DNA of 31,934 nt from Bacteroides sp. CAG:770 (GCA_000435075.1 FR890654.1:1-31934), one strand, 5' to 3'; numbered from the stretch's first letter, positions 1 to 8,683 are shown. Numbers and translations are program-made. The notes: generated by a model not told the origin, from the sequence alone.

Positions 1-52
1 TAACTCGTTTTTATGAGTCAACCTTTTTCAGTATAATACACTGTTACTCACT

Positions 53-140
53 TTTGTCCGTGAAAAGACCGGTTTTTACGGACAAACTGTATTTTTTTTT
101 GGTCGGTTTTGGCCGTGGAAAGGCCGACTTTTCGGACAAC
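53..140. repeat. two diverged short palindromic repeats
   Basis: Two related copies lie about 54 bases apart. The first (53-86) has a perfect 9-bp stem, TTTGTCCGT with ACGGACAAA. The second (about 107-140) keeps the pattern TTTGGCCGTGGAAAGGCCG, then a T-run, then CGGACAA, with a GGCC/GGCC core stem at 111-114 and 122-125. Both resemble the hairpin at 31622-31658. They could be bidirectional terminators or a dispersed intergenic palindrome family. No gene is supported in 1-353. Confidence 0.6.
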
Positions 141-238
141 CTCCTCCGTGACCCGAAGAGTGAACGAGAATGTTCGGAAGTGCGTATGTTCCAGTCACGC
201 AAGGACTTTTGAAACATTCTGGCGGATACAGACGCATT

Positions 239-267
239 GGTCCCGCCTGAATAACATAGGCGGGACC
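239..267. repeat. 10-bp perfect inverted repeat (hairpin)
   Basis: GGTCCCGCCT (239-248) and AGGCGGGACC (258-267) form a perfect GC-rich stem with a 9-nt loop. It lies in the gene-free left edge, beyond the terminator of the M23 peptidase gene. No T-tract follows on either strand, so a terminator role is uncertain. Confidence 0.55.
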
Positions 268-301
268 GCACTTATGATGGTGTGAGAGGTTGGAAAACGA
301 A

Positions 302-335
302 AGTAGGAAGAAAACTAAGCAGTTTCCTTCCTACT
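302..335 (-). terminator. rho-independent terminator of the LysM/M23 gene
   Basis: A 15-bp stem with one mismatch (302-316 against 321-335) and a four-base loop AAGC lies 18 bases beyond the stop codon of the minus-strand M23 peptidase gene. Read on the minus strand it is followed by a T-rich stretch, TTTCGTTTTCC. This marks the end of the ruvX-def-manB-M23 transcription unit. Confidence 0.75.
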
Positions 336-353
336 CGATTGGTGAACCGAATC

Positions 354-1436
354 TTATCTTACACGTATTGACCTTCCGATGCGGAGAGTCGTTCTCGTCG
401 TGATACCGTTCAGAGCACAGAGCTTGCTCACAGTGGTATGATACTTTCTGGCAATAGAACCAAGTGTATCACCGGAGCGGATCTTGTAATACTGTGCCTT
501 GGCAAGCTCGGCGGCACGCGCCGCAGCCTCCTTCTCACGGAGTTCCTGCTCCGCCGCACGGGCGGCATACATGGTCGAGTCCTCTTTCATGATGAGATAA
601 TCCTCCTCATCATCGGTAGGGAAGTACTTGCTGCCGGCATTCAGGAACCTCTTTTTCAGGATGAAAAGACGATGACGCAGAGTGCCGGACTCGAAGTCAA
701 TGATCCACTGCGGGTCGAAAGCGAAACCGCAGTACCTTGTCTCGAAATGGAGATGTGCGCCGGTAGATCTGCCGGTAGAACCGCCGAGACCTATCTGCTG
801 ACCTGCCGAAACCCAGTCACCGACATTGACAAGACGCTTCGAAAGATGGGCGTAGAAAGTCTCGAGCCCGTTCTCGTGACGAATGACGACAAGATTACCG
901 AAACCCTTGTAATACCTTGACATTCTTACCTTTCCTGAGAAGGCGGCAACTACCGGAGTGCCTGTCTTCAGAGGTAGATCGACACCATTGTGCCTGCGTC
1001 CGCGACGATATCCGAAAGGAGAATAGACCTTTGTCTGATAAGGACAATGATACCCGCCGAGCGAGTCCACCAGCCACAATGAAATATCATCCTGAAGGTC
1101 CTTGACATCCATTCTGTACGGATTCGGAGAAACATCATCCCAATAAGTGTTGTATATCTCCGACTGGAGCGATGCGGAAGGATCCTTGTAATACTTCCAT
1201 GTAAAATTCTCCAGCAGCAGAATCTTGACGGCGGGGTTTCCCGTATCAAGAGTGTCAATAGGAGTCGCTGAACTCGGGTCCAGCGATTTGATCGGCTGCA
1301 GGGCAGGACGCGGAACCAGAATCGAAGCTCTGCTCTTGCTTATCAATGTATCTTGTTGTTGTGCTTGTGCCCGGACGGAGCCCAAGGCAAGAAGACACAC
1401 AAGGGAAAGGGTTAAGGTTTTTATAGTCATCGTCAT
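354..1436 (-). CDS. secreted M23 metallopeptidase with C-terminal LysM
   Basis: Predicted secreted zinc endopeptidase acting on peptidoglycan cross-links. The start is set at the ATG at 1436 because a signal peptide (TLTLSLVCLLALGSVRAQA) begins just after it; the ATG at 1430 is equally possible. Upstream in-frame codons would run into manB. The M23 (LytM) domain carries its expected zinc ligands: H149 and D153 in HNGVD, and H228/H230 in HLHFE, with YAHL in between. A LysM domain (about 316-360, starting YYKIRSGDTLGSIARKY) would bind peptidoglycan glycan. An Ala/Glu-rich helical linker of about 40 residues precedes LysM. It is the last gene of a minus-strand group and is separated from manB by 94 bases that hold an inverted repeat. 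Family assignment is firm; the exact substrate bond is not known. Confidence 0.93.
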   Translation of the reverse strand: MTMTIKTLTLSLVCLLALGSVRAQAQQQDTLISKSRASILVPRPALQPIKSLDPSSATPIDTLDTGNPAVKILLLENFTWKYYKDPSASLQSEIYNTYWDDVSPNPYRMDVKDLQDDISLWLVDSLGGYHCPYQTKVYSPFGYRRGRRHNGVDLPLKTGTPVVAAFSGKVRMSRYYKGFGNLVVIRHENGLETFYAHLSKRLVNVGDWVSAGQQIGLGGSTGRSTGAHLHFETRYCGFAFDPQWIIDFESGTLRHRLFILKKRFLNAGSKYFPTDDEEDYLIMKEDSTMYAARAAEQELREKEAAARAAELAKAQYYKIRSGDTLGSIARKYHTTVSKLCALNGITTRTTLRIGRSIRVR

Positions 1437-1448
1437 TAAACTTATGTG

Positions 1449-1510
1449 CTCAAGTTTCGCAAGTGCGGGATACCGCTTATATTCAGCGGGTTTGACAACT
1501 TGCGAAACTC
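1449..1510. repeat. 12-bp perfect inverted repeat, dispersed-repeat copy 1
   Basis: AGTTTCGCAAGT (1453-1464) and ACTTGCGAAACT (1498-1509) are exact reverse complements, 33 bases apart, between manB and the M23 gene. The first 15 bases, CTCAAGTTTCGCAAG (1449-1463), recur exactly at 9280-9294. The right ends also resemble each other (AACTTG-GAAACTCGAA here, AACTTGAGGAACTTGAA near 9458). It is a candidate RNA hairpin in the intercistronic leader of the M23 gene and a member of a dispersed repeat family. Confidence 0.7.
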
Positions 1511-1530
1511 GAATTATGTGTGCCGGATTC

Positions 1531-2886
1531 CTATTCTGCTCCGAATCCGGCTCTGAGAATTTCTTTAACTTCAGCAACTTTGGCGTCAAGAACCTCCTTG
1601 GAAGTAGCTTCGCAGATGAATCTGAGATAAGGCTCTGTGTTGGAAGGTCTTACATTGAACCACCAGTCGGGGAACTCGACTCTGTAACCGTCGAAGTCCA
1701 TGAATGCGGTAGGCTTCTCCTGACTCTCGAAATGAGCCTTGATGGCCTCCATGGCACCCTGCTTGTCCTCAATGCGGAAGTTGATTTCGCCTGAATTCTG
1801 GTAACGGGAAATCTTGCTGATAAGCTCGCTGAAAGAAACGCCCTTCTTCTTCATGTCCGCGAGGACGCGGAGAACGAGGATAGATGCGAGAAGACCGCTG
1901 TCAGAGTAGAAGAAGTCGCGGAAATAATAGTGTCCTGCGAGTTCTCCGCCCCATACTCCGTCAAGTTCGCGCAGCTTGCGTGCGGCATTGGCCCTGCCGA
2001 CTTTCCAAGTGAACATCTTGGCACCCATAGGCTCGAGATACTCTCCGACAGCCTTTGAACTTCTGATATCCTGAATTACGATGCCCGGCTCGTGCCTTTC
2101 GTCGATGAAATAGTGGCCCAGAACTGCAATCATGAGGTCTGGCGATACGAAGTTGCCCTTCTCATCCACGAACATAACGCGGTCAGCATCACCGTCATAG
2201 ATGACACCTACATCTGCTCCTGTCTTTTTCACGAGCTCTTCCAATGCTACTACGTTCTTATGAACCAGCGGGTTAGGCTCATGATTCGGGAATGTTCCAT
2301 CCATCTCATCGAAGATGTAGTCGTGGTCTGCCCCGAAAATCTCCTTGGCATAGAGGGAACTCATGCCGTTGGACAGGTCGAATGCGAGTTTGAGGTTGCT
2401 GTAGTCGCCCTTGTATTTGAGCAGGAAATCGAGATAGTCCTTGTGGATGTCCTTCAGGAAAACTTTTCCTGGGGTGGCCGCTACAGGAGTCGGTTTGCCG
2501 GCATTGATCCAAGCCTCGATCTGTCCGAGTCCGGTATCGTATCCGACCGGCAGGGCGTTCTCGCAGGAGACCTTCATTCCGTTGTACTCCTTCGGGTTGT
2601 GGGACGCTGTAATCTGGACTGAAGCCTTGAAGCCGTAGTTCGCGGTTCCGAAATAAACCATCGGGGTAGTGCTGAGGCCGATGTCATAGACGTCAGCACC
2701 TGCGTCGGTGATGCCTTTGAGCAGATACTCGTGGATCTCGTCAGAAGAAACACGGCAGTCCCTTCCTACGAGGACCTTGTCTGTCTTTAGAAGTTCAGGA
2801 ATGAAATATCCTACTTTGTAGGCTGTATTTTTATCAAAATCCACGTTGTATATGCCGCGGATGTCATAAGCGTGAAATGCTCCCAT
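1531..2886 (-). CDS. manB: phosphomannomutase / phosphoglucomutase
   Basis: Alpha-D-phosphohexomutase that interconverts hexose 6-phosphate and hexose 1-phosphate in the cytoplasm, feeding sugar nucleotides for envelope polysaccharides. At 451 aa it has normal family length. All four family signatures are visible: the phosphoserine loop ITASHNPKEYNGMK, the metal loop DGDADR, the sugar-binding GGELAGHYYF and the phosphate-binding RPSNTEPYLR. The choice between mannose and glucose cannot be made from these motifs, so the symbol is by convention. The ATG at 2886 lies two bases after the def stop codon, which implies translational coupling. Confidence 0.95.
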   Translation of the reverse strand: MGAFHAYDIRGIYNVDFDKNTAYKVGYFIPELLKTDKVLVGRDCRVSSDEIHEYLLKGITDAGADVYDIGLSTTPMVYFGTANYGFKASVQITASHNPKEYNGMKVSCENALPVGYDTGLGQIEAWINAGKPTPVAATPGKVFLKDIHKDYLDFLLKYKGDYSNLKLAFDLSNGMSSLYAKEIFGADHDYIFDEMDGTFPNHEPNPLVHKNVVALEELVKKTGADVGVIYDGDADRVMFVDEKGNFVSPDLMIAVLGHYFIDERHEPGIVIQDIRSSKAVGEYLEPMGAKMFTWKVGRANAARKLRELDGVWGGELAGHYYFRDFFYSDSGLLASILVLRVLADMKKKGVSFSELISKISRYQNSGEINFRIEDKQGAMEAIKAHFESQEKPTAFMDFDGYRVEFPDWWFNVRPSNTEPYLRFICEATSKEVLDAKVAEVKEILRAGFGAE

Positions 2887-2888
2887 AA

Positions 2889-3443
2889 CTATTTTATTTT
2901 AGTGTTGTAATGTGTAGAAACCTTGCCTTTGGCAATATTCTGTAACTTTCTGGTAATCATCTTTTTGCGAATAGGTGCAATGTTGTCCGTAAACAGGTTG
3001 CCTACTAGATGCGACATCTCGTGCTGGACCATTCTGCAGGCGAATTTGTCGAACTTCTCGGTTACCTTCTCGCCGTTCTCATTGTAATATTCCACTGTCA
3101 TTGACGCAGGCCTGCTCACCTCGCAGTAAATTCCGGGGATACTCAGGCAGCCTTCGGAATAGACCGTTTCCTTCTCGCTTTCCTCAATGATGACAGGGTT
3201 CAGCATCGTGCGTTTGAAGTCCTTCAGATAGTCATAGACGTCAGTCATGCCTGTTCCGTCGACTATCAATGCCCTTTTGCTGACGCCGATCTGAGGGGCG
3301 GCGAGTCCGCATCCGTCAGAATGCTTGAGGGTGTCCTTCAGGTCCTGCACCAATGCAGCAATGCCTTCCTTGTCGTTCAGGTCAACGTCTTGAGCTTTGG
3401 CTCTGAGCACTTCAGAGCCATATAAATAAATAGGTTGTATCAT
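2889..3443 (-). CDS. def: peptide deformylase
   Basis: Removes the N-formyl group from nascent proteins; a metal-dependent cytoplasmic enzyme. All three PDF motifs are present: GLAAPQIG, EGCLSIPG (the Cys is a metal ligand) and QHEMSH (HExxH; both His and the Glu are retained). The third motif is unusual. Most family members read HExDHL-G, whereas here Ser replaces the Asp and Val follows HL (HEMSHLVG). The metal-binding and catalytic residues are intact, so activity is expected. The length of 184 aa is typical for Bacteroidota. The gene lies between ruvX (11-base gap) and manB (2-base gap) in one operon. Confidence 0.95.
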   Translation of the reverse strand: MIQPIYLYGSEVLRAKAQDVDLNDKEGIAALVQDLKDTLKHSDGCGLAAPQIGVSKRALIVDGTGMTDVYDYLKDFKRTMLNPVIIEESEKETVYSEGCLSIPGIYCEVSRPASMTVEYYNENGEKVTEKFDKFACRMVQHEMSHLVGNLFTDNIAPIRKKMITRKLQNIAKGKVSTHYNTKIK

Positions 3444-3454
3444 TTCTGTATATC

Positions 3455-3961
3455 TTATTTTCTTCTTTTCCTACCGGATGCTTTCCTGGACAGGGTCTCG
3501 GGAACCGGCACGGACAAATTTTCAAAAGATGTGCCACCTGCAGAAGGTCCGTTGGTGCGGTCAAGGTATGACTGCAGGATGATGGCGGCGCTGATTTTAT
3601 CCACGGATGCCTTGTCTTTGCGCTCGGAAGCCTTCATTCCGCCGTCAATCATCGCCCTGTGAGCCAATACTGACGTAAATCTCTCATCTTCAAGCGATAC
3701 CGGAATGTCAGGAAATGCCTTTGCGAGTTGTTTCAGGAAAACAGAAACGTCTGCGGCAGCTTCCGAAGGTTGCCCGTTCATGTTTATAGGATAGCCGACC
3801 ACAAACCGTACAATGGTCTCTTGCTTGGAATAATTTTGCAGATATTCTATTATCTTTGCACTTTGTACAGTTTCCAAGGCGGATGCGAATATGCGGAGGG
3901 GGTCGCTTACAGCCACACCGATTCTTTTTCTTCCGTAATCTATTCCTATAATTCTGTCCAT
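3455..3961 (-). CDS. ruvX: Holliday junction resolvase-like / pre-16S rRNA nuclease YqgF
   Basis: RNase H-fold nuclease of the YqgF/RuvX family, implicated in 5' maturation of 16S rRNA in E. coli. Acidic active-site regions are visible: the N-terminal GIDYGRKRIGVAVSD, the central GYPINMNG, EDERFTS, and the C-terminal KASVDKISAAIILQSYLD. At 168 aa it is longer than the common 135-145 aa because of a basic C-terminal tail (about 140-168, ending KASGRKRRK), which may aid RNA binding. It is the first gene of the minus-strand operon. A TAACTTTG box ends 8 bases before the ATG, so the message may be nearly leaderless. Confidence 0.92.
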   Translation of the reverse strand: MDRIIGIDYGRKRIGVAVSDPLRIFASALETVQSAKIIEYLQNYSKQETIVRFVVGYPINMNGQPSEAAADVSVFLKQLAKAFPDIPVSLEDERFTSVLAHRAMIDGGMKASERKDKASVDKISAAIILQSYLDRTNGPSAGGTSFENLSVPVPETLSRKASGRKRRK

Positions 3962-3968
3962 AATTGTG

Positions 3969-3976
3969 CAAAGTTA
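3969..3976 (-). promoter_or_regulatory. Bacteroidales -7 box upstream of ruvX
   Basis: On the minus strand the sequence reads TAACTTTG, an exact match to the Bacteroidetes -7 consensus TAnnTTTG. No good -33 TTG is seen 19-21 bases upstream, so the assignment rests on the -7 box. The ATG is 8 bases downstream, leaving a leader of only a few bases. Confidence 0.55.
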
Positions 3977-4014
3977 GCAAAAATTGTAATACACTGAATA
4001 AAATCGGATAATCA

Positions 4015-4872
4015 ATGCCGTCTCAGAAGCAGCCAAAAGGACCGAAGGTCAAGAATTTCAGGATATCTCTCGTGGATGACATGACGCACAAACAGTTGTG
4101 GGTCATAAAGTTTACGCGTACATCCCTGTTCCTGCTCGTCATTTCCGTCGTAACGGTGATAATGGCAGTATCATATTCATTGATAGCATATACTCCGTTG
4201 AGGACATTCATCCCGGGCTATCCTGACGGCCATACGAAGAGGGCTGCAATCACTAATGCCATCCGCATCGACTCTCTCCGCAATGTGATTTATACCTGGG
4301 AGTTCTACACTGAGAATCTCAAGAGAGTGATGGAGGGGGCGGATCCTGTTGCCATTGACAGTATCATCAGGAACACTTCTGCTCCCATGACGTCGGCAGA
4401 TGAGCGCAAAAAACTGGATGAGAGGGACTCTTTGCTCAGAGAGACTGTTCGTCAGGAGGAGAGGTTCGGTCTTGTCCAGGGTCGTGAAAGAAAGCTTCCT
4501 ATCGAGGGTGTCCATTTCTTTACACCGCTGAAAGGTGTTGTGTCTCAAGGATATGACCCTCTTGTGCATCCTTACATTGACATAACCGCTCCTGCGAATT
4601 CGGTGGTGATGTCGGTTCTGGACGGAACGGTGATTGGTGCGGGCTGGAGCGATGACTCCGGCTATACGATCCAGATCCAACATTCGAATGACATTGTGTC
4701 CATATACAAACATAACCAGAAACTTCTAAAACGGACGGGAGACAAGGTTTCAGCCGGCTCACCGGTTGCCCTGGTCGGCAATACGGGGGCACTCACCACA
4801 GGTGACCACCTTCATTTCGAACTTTGGTACAGGGGCGAGGCCGTGGATCCTACTAAATACATAAAATTCTGA
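4015..4872 (+). CDS. membrane-anchored M23 metallopeptidase
   Basis: Predicted inner-membrane protein with a periplasmic LytM/M23 peptidase domain acting on peptidoglycan, or serving as an activator. Residues about 1-35 are cytoplasmic and basic, one membrane segment follows (about 37-60), then a partly helical, charged stretch (about 85-160) and the M23 domain (about 165-285). Zinc-site residues are kept: His and Asp in HPYID, HLHFE near the C-terminus, and the catalytic His of YKHN. The ATG is 53 bases from the divergent ruvX start. The stop overlaps the dxr start (TGATG), so the two are translationally coupled. Confidence 0.9.
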   Translation: MPSQKQPKGPKVKNFRISLVDDMTHKQLWVIKFTRTSLFLLVISVVTVIMAVSYSLIAYTPLRTFIPGYPDGHTKRAAITNAIRIDSLRNVIYTWEFYTENLKRVMEGADPVAIDSIIRNTSAPMTSADERKKLDERDSLLRETVRQEERFGLVQGRERKLPIEGVHFFTPLKGVVSQGYDPLVHPYIDITAPANSVVMSVLDGTVIGAGWSDDSGYTIQIQHSNDIVSIYKHNQKLLKRTGDKVSAGSPVALVGNTGALTTGDHLHFELWYRGEAVDPTKYIKF

Positions 4873-6038
4873 TGAGATTGAGACATATCGCAGTTCTTGG
4901 ATCGACAGGTTCCATAGGACGTCAGGCATTGGACGTGGTAAGGCAGCATCCGGACAAGTTCCAGGTGGATCTGCTCACGGCCAACAATAATTCGCAAAGG
5001 CTTATCGAGCAGGCACTTGAGTTTCGTCCTGCCGCGGTCGTAATCTGCAATGAAGAGAAATATCAGGAGGTGGCGGACGCACTCCAGCCGCATGATATCA
5101 ATGTCTTTGCGGGCATGGATTCGGTCTGTGCGCTGGCGGCGGCCACTGACATTGACATAGTCCTTACTGCGCTTGTCGGCTTCAGCGGTCTCAGACCGAC
5201 GGTGGCAGCGATCAAGGCAGGGAAGATTATAGCGTTGGCAAACAAGGAGACGCTGGTGGCCGGAGGCAGTGTCATCATGGCTCTCGCCAAGAAGTACCAT
5301 GCGCCGATTCTGCCTGTGGATTCTGAACATTCGGCTATTTTCCAGTGCCTTCTTGGGGCCGGGGACAATCCTCTTACGCGTATCCACCTGACTGCATCCG
5401 GCGGACCGTTCAGGACATGGGACAAGGACAGGATCGCTAAGGCGACCAGGGTCGAGGCTCTCCATCATCCGCAGTGGACCATGGGCGCTAAGATTACCAT
5501 CGACTCGGCTACGATGATGAACAAGGGCTTCGAGATGATAGAGGCAAAGTGGCTCTTCGACACCGAGCCGGACAAGATCAATGTCGTCGTGCATCCTCAG
5601 TCGATTATCCATTCGATGGTGGAATTCGCTGACGGGGCCGTGATTGCGCAGATGGGGCATCCTGATATGCGCGAGCCGATCCAGCTGGCGCTCAGTTTCC
5701 CGGAAAGGCTGACATTGACAAACAAGAAACTGGATTTCACCGAACTTGGTGCCCTTACTTTCGAGAAGCCGGATATGGACAGGTTCCCTTGCCTTGGGCT
5801 GGCGTTCGAGGCCATCAGGCGTGGCGGAAACATCCCTTGCGCCATGAATGCGGCAAATGAGGCTGCCGTGGCGGCATTCCTGCAGGGTCGTATCCGTATC
5901 TATGACATCCCGGAGGTGATTTCCAAGTGTATGTCAGGCGCGGAATTTGTGGCGACGCCGACTTTGGACGATATCTTTGCCACAAACGATGAGATTTATC
6001 GCAGAGCGGCGGAGATGTGTGTTGAAAAAAGCATTTAG
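4872..6038 (+). CDS. dxr: 1-deoxy-D-xylulose 5-phosphate reductoisomerase
   Basis: Second step of the MEP isoprenoid pathway: NADPH-dependent rearrangement and reduction of DXP to 2-C-methyl-D-erythritol 4-phosphate. The length of 388 aa is normal. Visible signatures are the NADPH loop LGSTGSIGRQALDVV near the N-terminus, ALANKETLVAGG, the metal and substrate residues of VDSEHSAIFQ, LTASGGPFR, and the block WTMGAKITIDSATMMNKG followed by HPQSIIHSMVEF. It starts on the overlapping ATG of the preceding stop codon and is followed after 3 bases by rseP, an arrangement common in Bacteroidota. Confidence 0.98.
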   Translation: MRLRHIAVLGSTGSIGRQALDVVRQHPDKFQVDLLTANNNSQRLIEQALEFRPAAVVICNEEKYQEVADALQPHDINVFAGMDSVCALAAATDIDIVLTALVGFSGLRPTVAAIKAGKIIALANKETLVAGGSVIMALAKKYHAPILPVDSEHSAIFQCLLGAGDNPLTRIHLTASGGPFRTWDKDRIAKATRVEALHHPQWTMGAKITIDSATMMNKGFEMIEAKWLFDTEPDKINVVVHPQSIIHSMVEFADGAVIAQMGHPDMREPIQLALSFPERLTLTNKKLDFTELGALTFEKPDMDRFPCLGLAFEAIRRGGNIPCAMNAANEAAVAAFLQGRIRIYDIPEVISKCMSGAEFVATPTLDDIFATNDEIYRRAAEMCVEKSI

Positions 6039-6041
6039 TGT

Positions 6042-7376
6042 ATGGCGATTTTGATGAAAGTTATTCAGGTCATCCTTGCCCTGTCTATACTCATAACTAT
6101 CCATGAATTCGGGCATTTCTTTTTTGCCAGGATTTTCGGAATTAAGGTGGATAAGTTCTTTCTCTTCTTCGATGCGGGAGACGTGAAACTGTTCAGCACG
6201 AAGACGACGCGCTGGTTTACGAAGCTGTTTCCGAAGATGAAAGACATTGATACTGAATATGGTATCGGTTGGCTTCCGTTCGGCGGATATTGCAAGATCA
6301 ACGGCATGATCGACGAGTCCATGGACATTGACAGTCTCAAACATGAGCCCAAGCCATGGGAATTCCGTTCGAAACCCGCATGGCAGCGCGGTCTGGTCAT
6401 GGTCGGCGGAGTGCTGTTCAACTTCATTTTTGCCATCTGCATATATATAGGTATGCTGGCGGTGAACGGAAACTCCTATTTCAGCAACGAGGACAGCCGG
6501 ATTTATGTCAATGACCTTGCGTATGAGATGGGTTTCAGGACCGGTGACAGGATTCTGAAGTTCGATGACTATGTCCCTGAAGATTTCACGATGCTCCAGG
6601 CGGACCTTGCAAGGCGCTCCGTGAAGACGGCGACTGTGCTGAGAGACAAGGATACCGTGCTGCTCTATATCGACAGGAGCATGATCGGCGAGGTCCTGAA
6701 TTCTCCCGGAATGTTCAGCCTGGCTGTGCCGTTCCAGGTCGATTCCCTCGCTCCGGGTTCTGTCAATGTCGCACTGAGGCACGGGGACAGGGTGATTGCG
6801 ATCGACTCCACTAAGGTTTCGTACGTGCATGACGCGTGGGAAGCGCTTAAGGCCAATGCCGGGAAGGATGTGACTGCTTCTGTCGTCAGAGGCGCTGATA
6901 CCCTGGATGTTCCGGTCAAGGTGGACACGGCGGGAAGGATAGGAGTCGTGCTCCAGATACCTGGACTGCAGAAGCGTACATATACATTTGCTCAGGCGAT
7001 TCCGGCAGGAATCAAATACACGTGGGACATGGTGGCAGGCTATACCCGTGACATCAAGCTCGTTGCGACGCCGAGCACCGGTGCCTACAAGTCTGTCGGC
7101 AGTTTCATTGCCATCGGTCAGGTCTTCCCCTCAGTATGGAACTGGACGATATTCCTGAACCTGCTGGCGCTGCTGTCCATCATGCTGGGAGTCATGAACC
7201 TGATTCCGATTCCGGGACTGGACGGCGGACATCTGCTGTTCATTATTGTGGAGATGGTCACAGGATGCAAGCCGGGAGACAAGTTCCTGATAGTCATGCA
7301 GATGATTGGTATGCTGATACTGCTTGCAATTATGGTGCTCGCATTTGGAAATGATATATTCAGATTACTAAGATAA
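6042..7376 (+). CDS. rseP: RseP-type site-2 zinc metalloprotease
   Basis: Polytopic inner-membrane protease that cuts membrane-bound regulators such as anti-sigma factors within the membrane. The zinc motif HEFGH is at residues 21-25 in the first membrane segment. The second active-site motif, LIPIPGLDGGH, is at about 387-397. Two PDZ-like regions lie between them (about 135-215 and 225-305). Additional membrane segments are visible at about 115-135, 370-390 and 420-440. At 444 aa it has normal length. It is co-transcribed with dxr. A role in processing the FecR encoded further along is possible but not shown here. Confidence 0.95.
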   Translation: MAILMKVIQVILALSILITIHEFGHFFFARIFGIKVDKFFLFFDAGDVKLFSTKTTRWFTKLFPKMKDIDTEYGIGWLPFGGYCKINGMIDESMDIDSLKHEPKPWEFRSKPAWQRGLVMVGGVLFNFIFAICIYIGMLAVNGNSYFSNEDSRIYVNDLAYEMGFRTGDRILKFDDYVPEDFTMLQADLARRSVKTATVLRDKDTVLLYIDRSMIGEVLNSPGMFSLAVPFQVDSLAPGSVNVALRHGDRVIAIDSTKVSYVHDAWEALKANAGKDVTASVVRGADTLDVPVKVDTAGRIGVVLQIPGLQKRTYTFAQAIPAGIKYTWDMVAGYTRDIKLVATPSTGAYKSVGSFIAIGQVFPSVWNWTIFLNLLALLSIMLGVMNLIPIPGLDGGHLLFIIVEMVTGCKPGDKFLIVMQMIGMLILLAIMVLAFGNDIFRLLR

Positions 7377-7388
7377 AACAATGATATT

Positions 7389-8411
7389 ATGAGAACGAAA
7401 ATTTCATGGCAGCCCCTTCTGGCTGTATTCGTAATTGCTGTCATGGCAGTTTCCTGCAAGGGTTCGGACAAGCCTTTGCTCCCTAATATCAGCGGCAAGG
7501 CCGGTGAAGTTATTGTCGTAATGGACAAAGACAACTGGGACGGGAACCTCGGGAGTGTCACCCGTGACCTTCTGACTGCGGATTATCCGTTTCTTCCGCA
7601 GCGCGAACCGCTTTTTTCTGTTGTCAATGTCCCGCCGACAGGGTTTGCGGACTTGTTCAAGATTCACAGGAATATCCTTATCTATAATGTATCTGCGGAC
7701 GTACGCAAGGCCGGTGTGATTTATCGCAATGACCAGTGGGCCTATCCTCAGTGCGTCATTCAGATTTCGGCTCCGTCTGCCGATTCTGCGGCTACTCTTC
7801 TGAAGGAGAACGGCGAGAGGGTTGTCAATGCCATCGAGCAGGCTGAGAGGGACAGAATCATTGAAAATTCCAAGAGATACGAGGCTGCGGAAATCGCTCC
7901 TGTCGTGAAGGCGATGACAGGCGGTGCCCCTCATTTCCCGACCGGCTACAGGGTCAGGAAGAAGACGGACGATTTCATCTGGATTTCTGATGACAAGCAG
8001 TACACTACGCAGGGCGTGTTCGTTTACAAGTATCCTGCTTCCGAGAATGAGAATTTTACGGAGCAGAACATTATCGCGCACAGAAATAAGTTCCTGAAGG
8101 AGAATGTGCCGGGTATGTTTGACAATACCTATATGATTACCAATGAAATAGCTGCTCCTGAGACTAAGTTTGTCCGTTTCAGGGGACGTCAGTTCGCCGA
8201 GACCCGCGGGTTGTGGGAGGTGTTCGGTGATTTCATGGGCGGTCCTTTCGTTTCACATTCCTTCTATAGCCGTGACGGAAAGGATATCATCGTTCTCGAC
8301 GGCTTCGTGTATGCTCCGAAGTATGACAAGAGGCAGTATCTCAGACAGGTCGAGGCGATTCTGTATTCTTTCGAGTGGCCTGACGACGAGGTTGAGGCGA
8401 AGGAAAAGTAG
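7389..8411 (+). CDS. DUF4837 family lipoprotein
   Basis: A 340-aa lipoprotein with a type II signal peptide ending at Cys23 (AVMAVSC). The body matches what I know of the Bacteroidota DUF4837 family (GKAGEVIVVMDKDNWDG near the N-terminus; FMGGPFVSHSFY and a closing YAPKYDKRQYLRQVEAILYS near the C-terminus). Function is unknown. It lies 12 bases after rseP, a conserved neighbourhood that suggests an envelope role. It is probably the last gene of the M23-dxr-rseP operon. Confidence 0.88.
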   Translation: MRTKISWQPLLAVFVIAVMAVSCKGSDKPLLPNISGKAGEVIVVMDKDNWDGNLGSVTRDLLTADYPFLPQREPLFSVVNVPPTGFADLFKIHRNILIYNVSADVRKAGVIYRNDQWAYPQCVIQISAPSADSAATLLKENGERVVNAIEQAERDRIIENSKRYEAAEIAPVVKAMTGGAPHFPTGYRVRKKTDDFIWISDDKQYTTQGVFVYKYPASENENFTEQNIIAHRNKFLKENVPGMFDNTYMITNEIAAPETKFVRFRGRQFAETRGLWEVFGDFMGGPFVSHSFYSRDGKDIIVLDGFVYAPKYDKRQYLRQVEAILYSFEWPDDEVEAKEK

Positions 8412-8611
8412 TCTCCGGGTCATAGATTTTTCCGTTTTTTCGCAGGGGACGGTCCGGATTTCCGGTTTCGAAGCGTTAAAGTGTTTGGTATCAGGATGTT
8501 AAACATGTTTACTATGTGTTTTAGAGGGATTGAGGATGTTTGTTTTGTGTCGATGGTACGTAGTTTTTGAAATGTTTAAGTGAAAAAAATCCGGAAAAAG
8601 GATAAAAATAT
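8412..8611. other. gene-free spacer
   Basis: About 200 AT-rich bases between the DUF4837 gene and the tRNA-Glu promoter. I see no open frame, RNA gene or convincing terminator. A short CCGGATTTCCGG inverted repeat near 8456 is followed by a few T residues, but its two-base loop makes it a poor terminator. Confidence 0.6.
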
Positions 8612-8642
8612 TTTGAGGTCAAGAAAATATTACATACCTTTG
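8612..8642 (+). promoter_or_regulatory. primary-sigma promoter of tRNA-Glu/rpsT
   Basis: TTTG (8612-8615), 19 bases, then TACCTTTG (8635-8642). Both elements and the spacing fit the Bacteroidetes -33/-7 consensus TTTG-N19-TAnnTTTG. It lies about 40 bases before the tRNA-Glu gene and probably drives tRNA-Glu, rpsT and tRNA-Pro together, up to the terminator at 9139. Confidence 0.85.
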
Positions 8643-8683
8643 CAATCCCTTAAAATTTCATATCGAGATTGAGAGGTTAGTTC

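Noticed and set aside
44..271. 75-residue minus-strand open frame at the left edge
   Set aside because: It runs through palindromic repeats and a GC-rich hairpin, is rich in Arg/Ser/Lys, and shows no family feature.
1437..1589. Extended N-terminus of the LysM/M23 protein
   Set aside because: The extension overlaps the manB 3' end and the inverted repeat, and would bury the signal peptide inside the protein.
4812..5660. 282-residue minus-strand frame over dxr
   Set aside because: dxr is unmistakable on the plus strand; the reverse frame has no family features.
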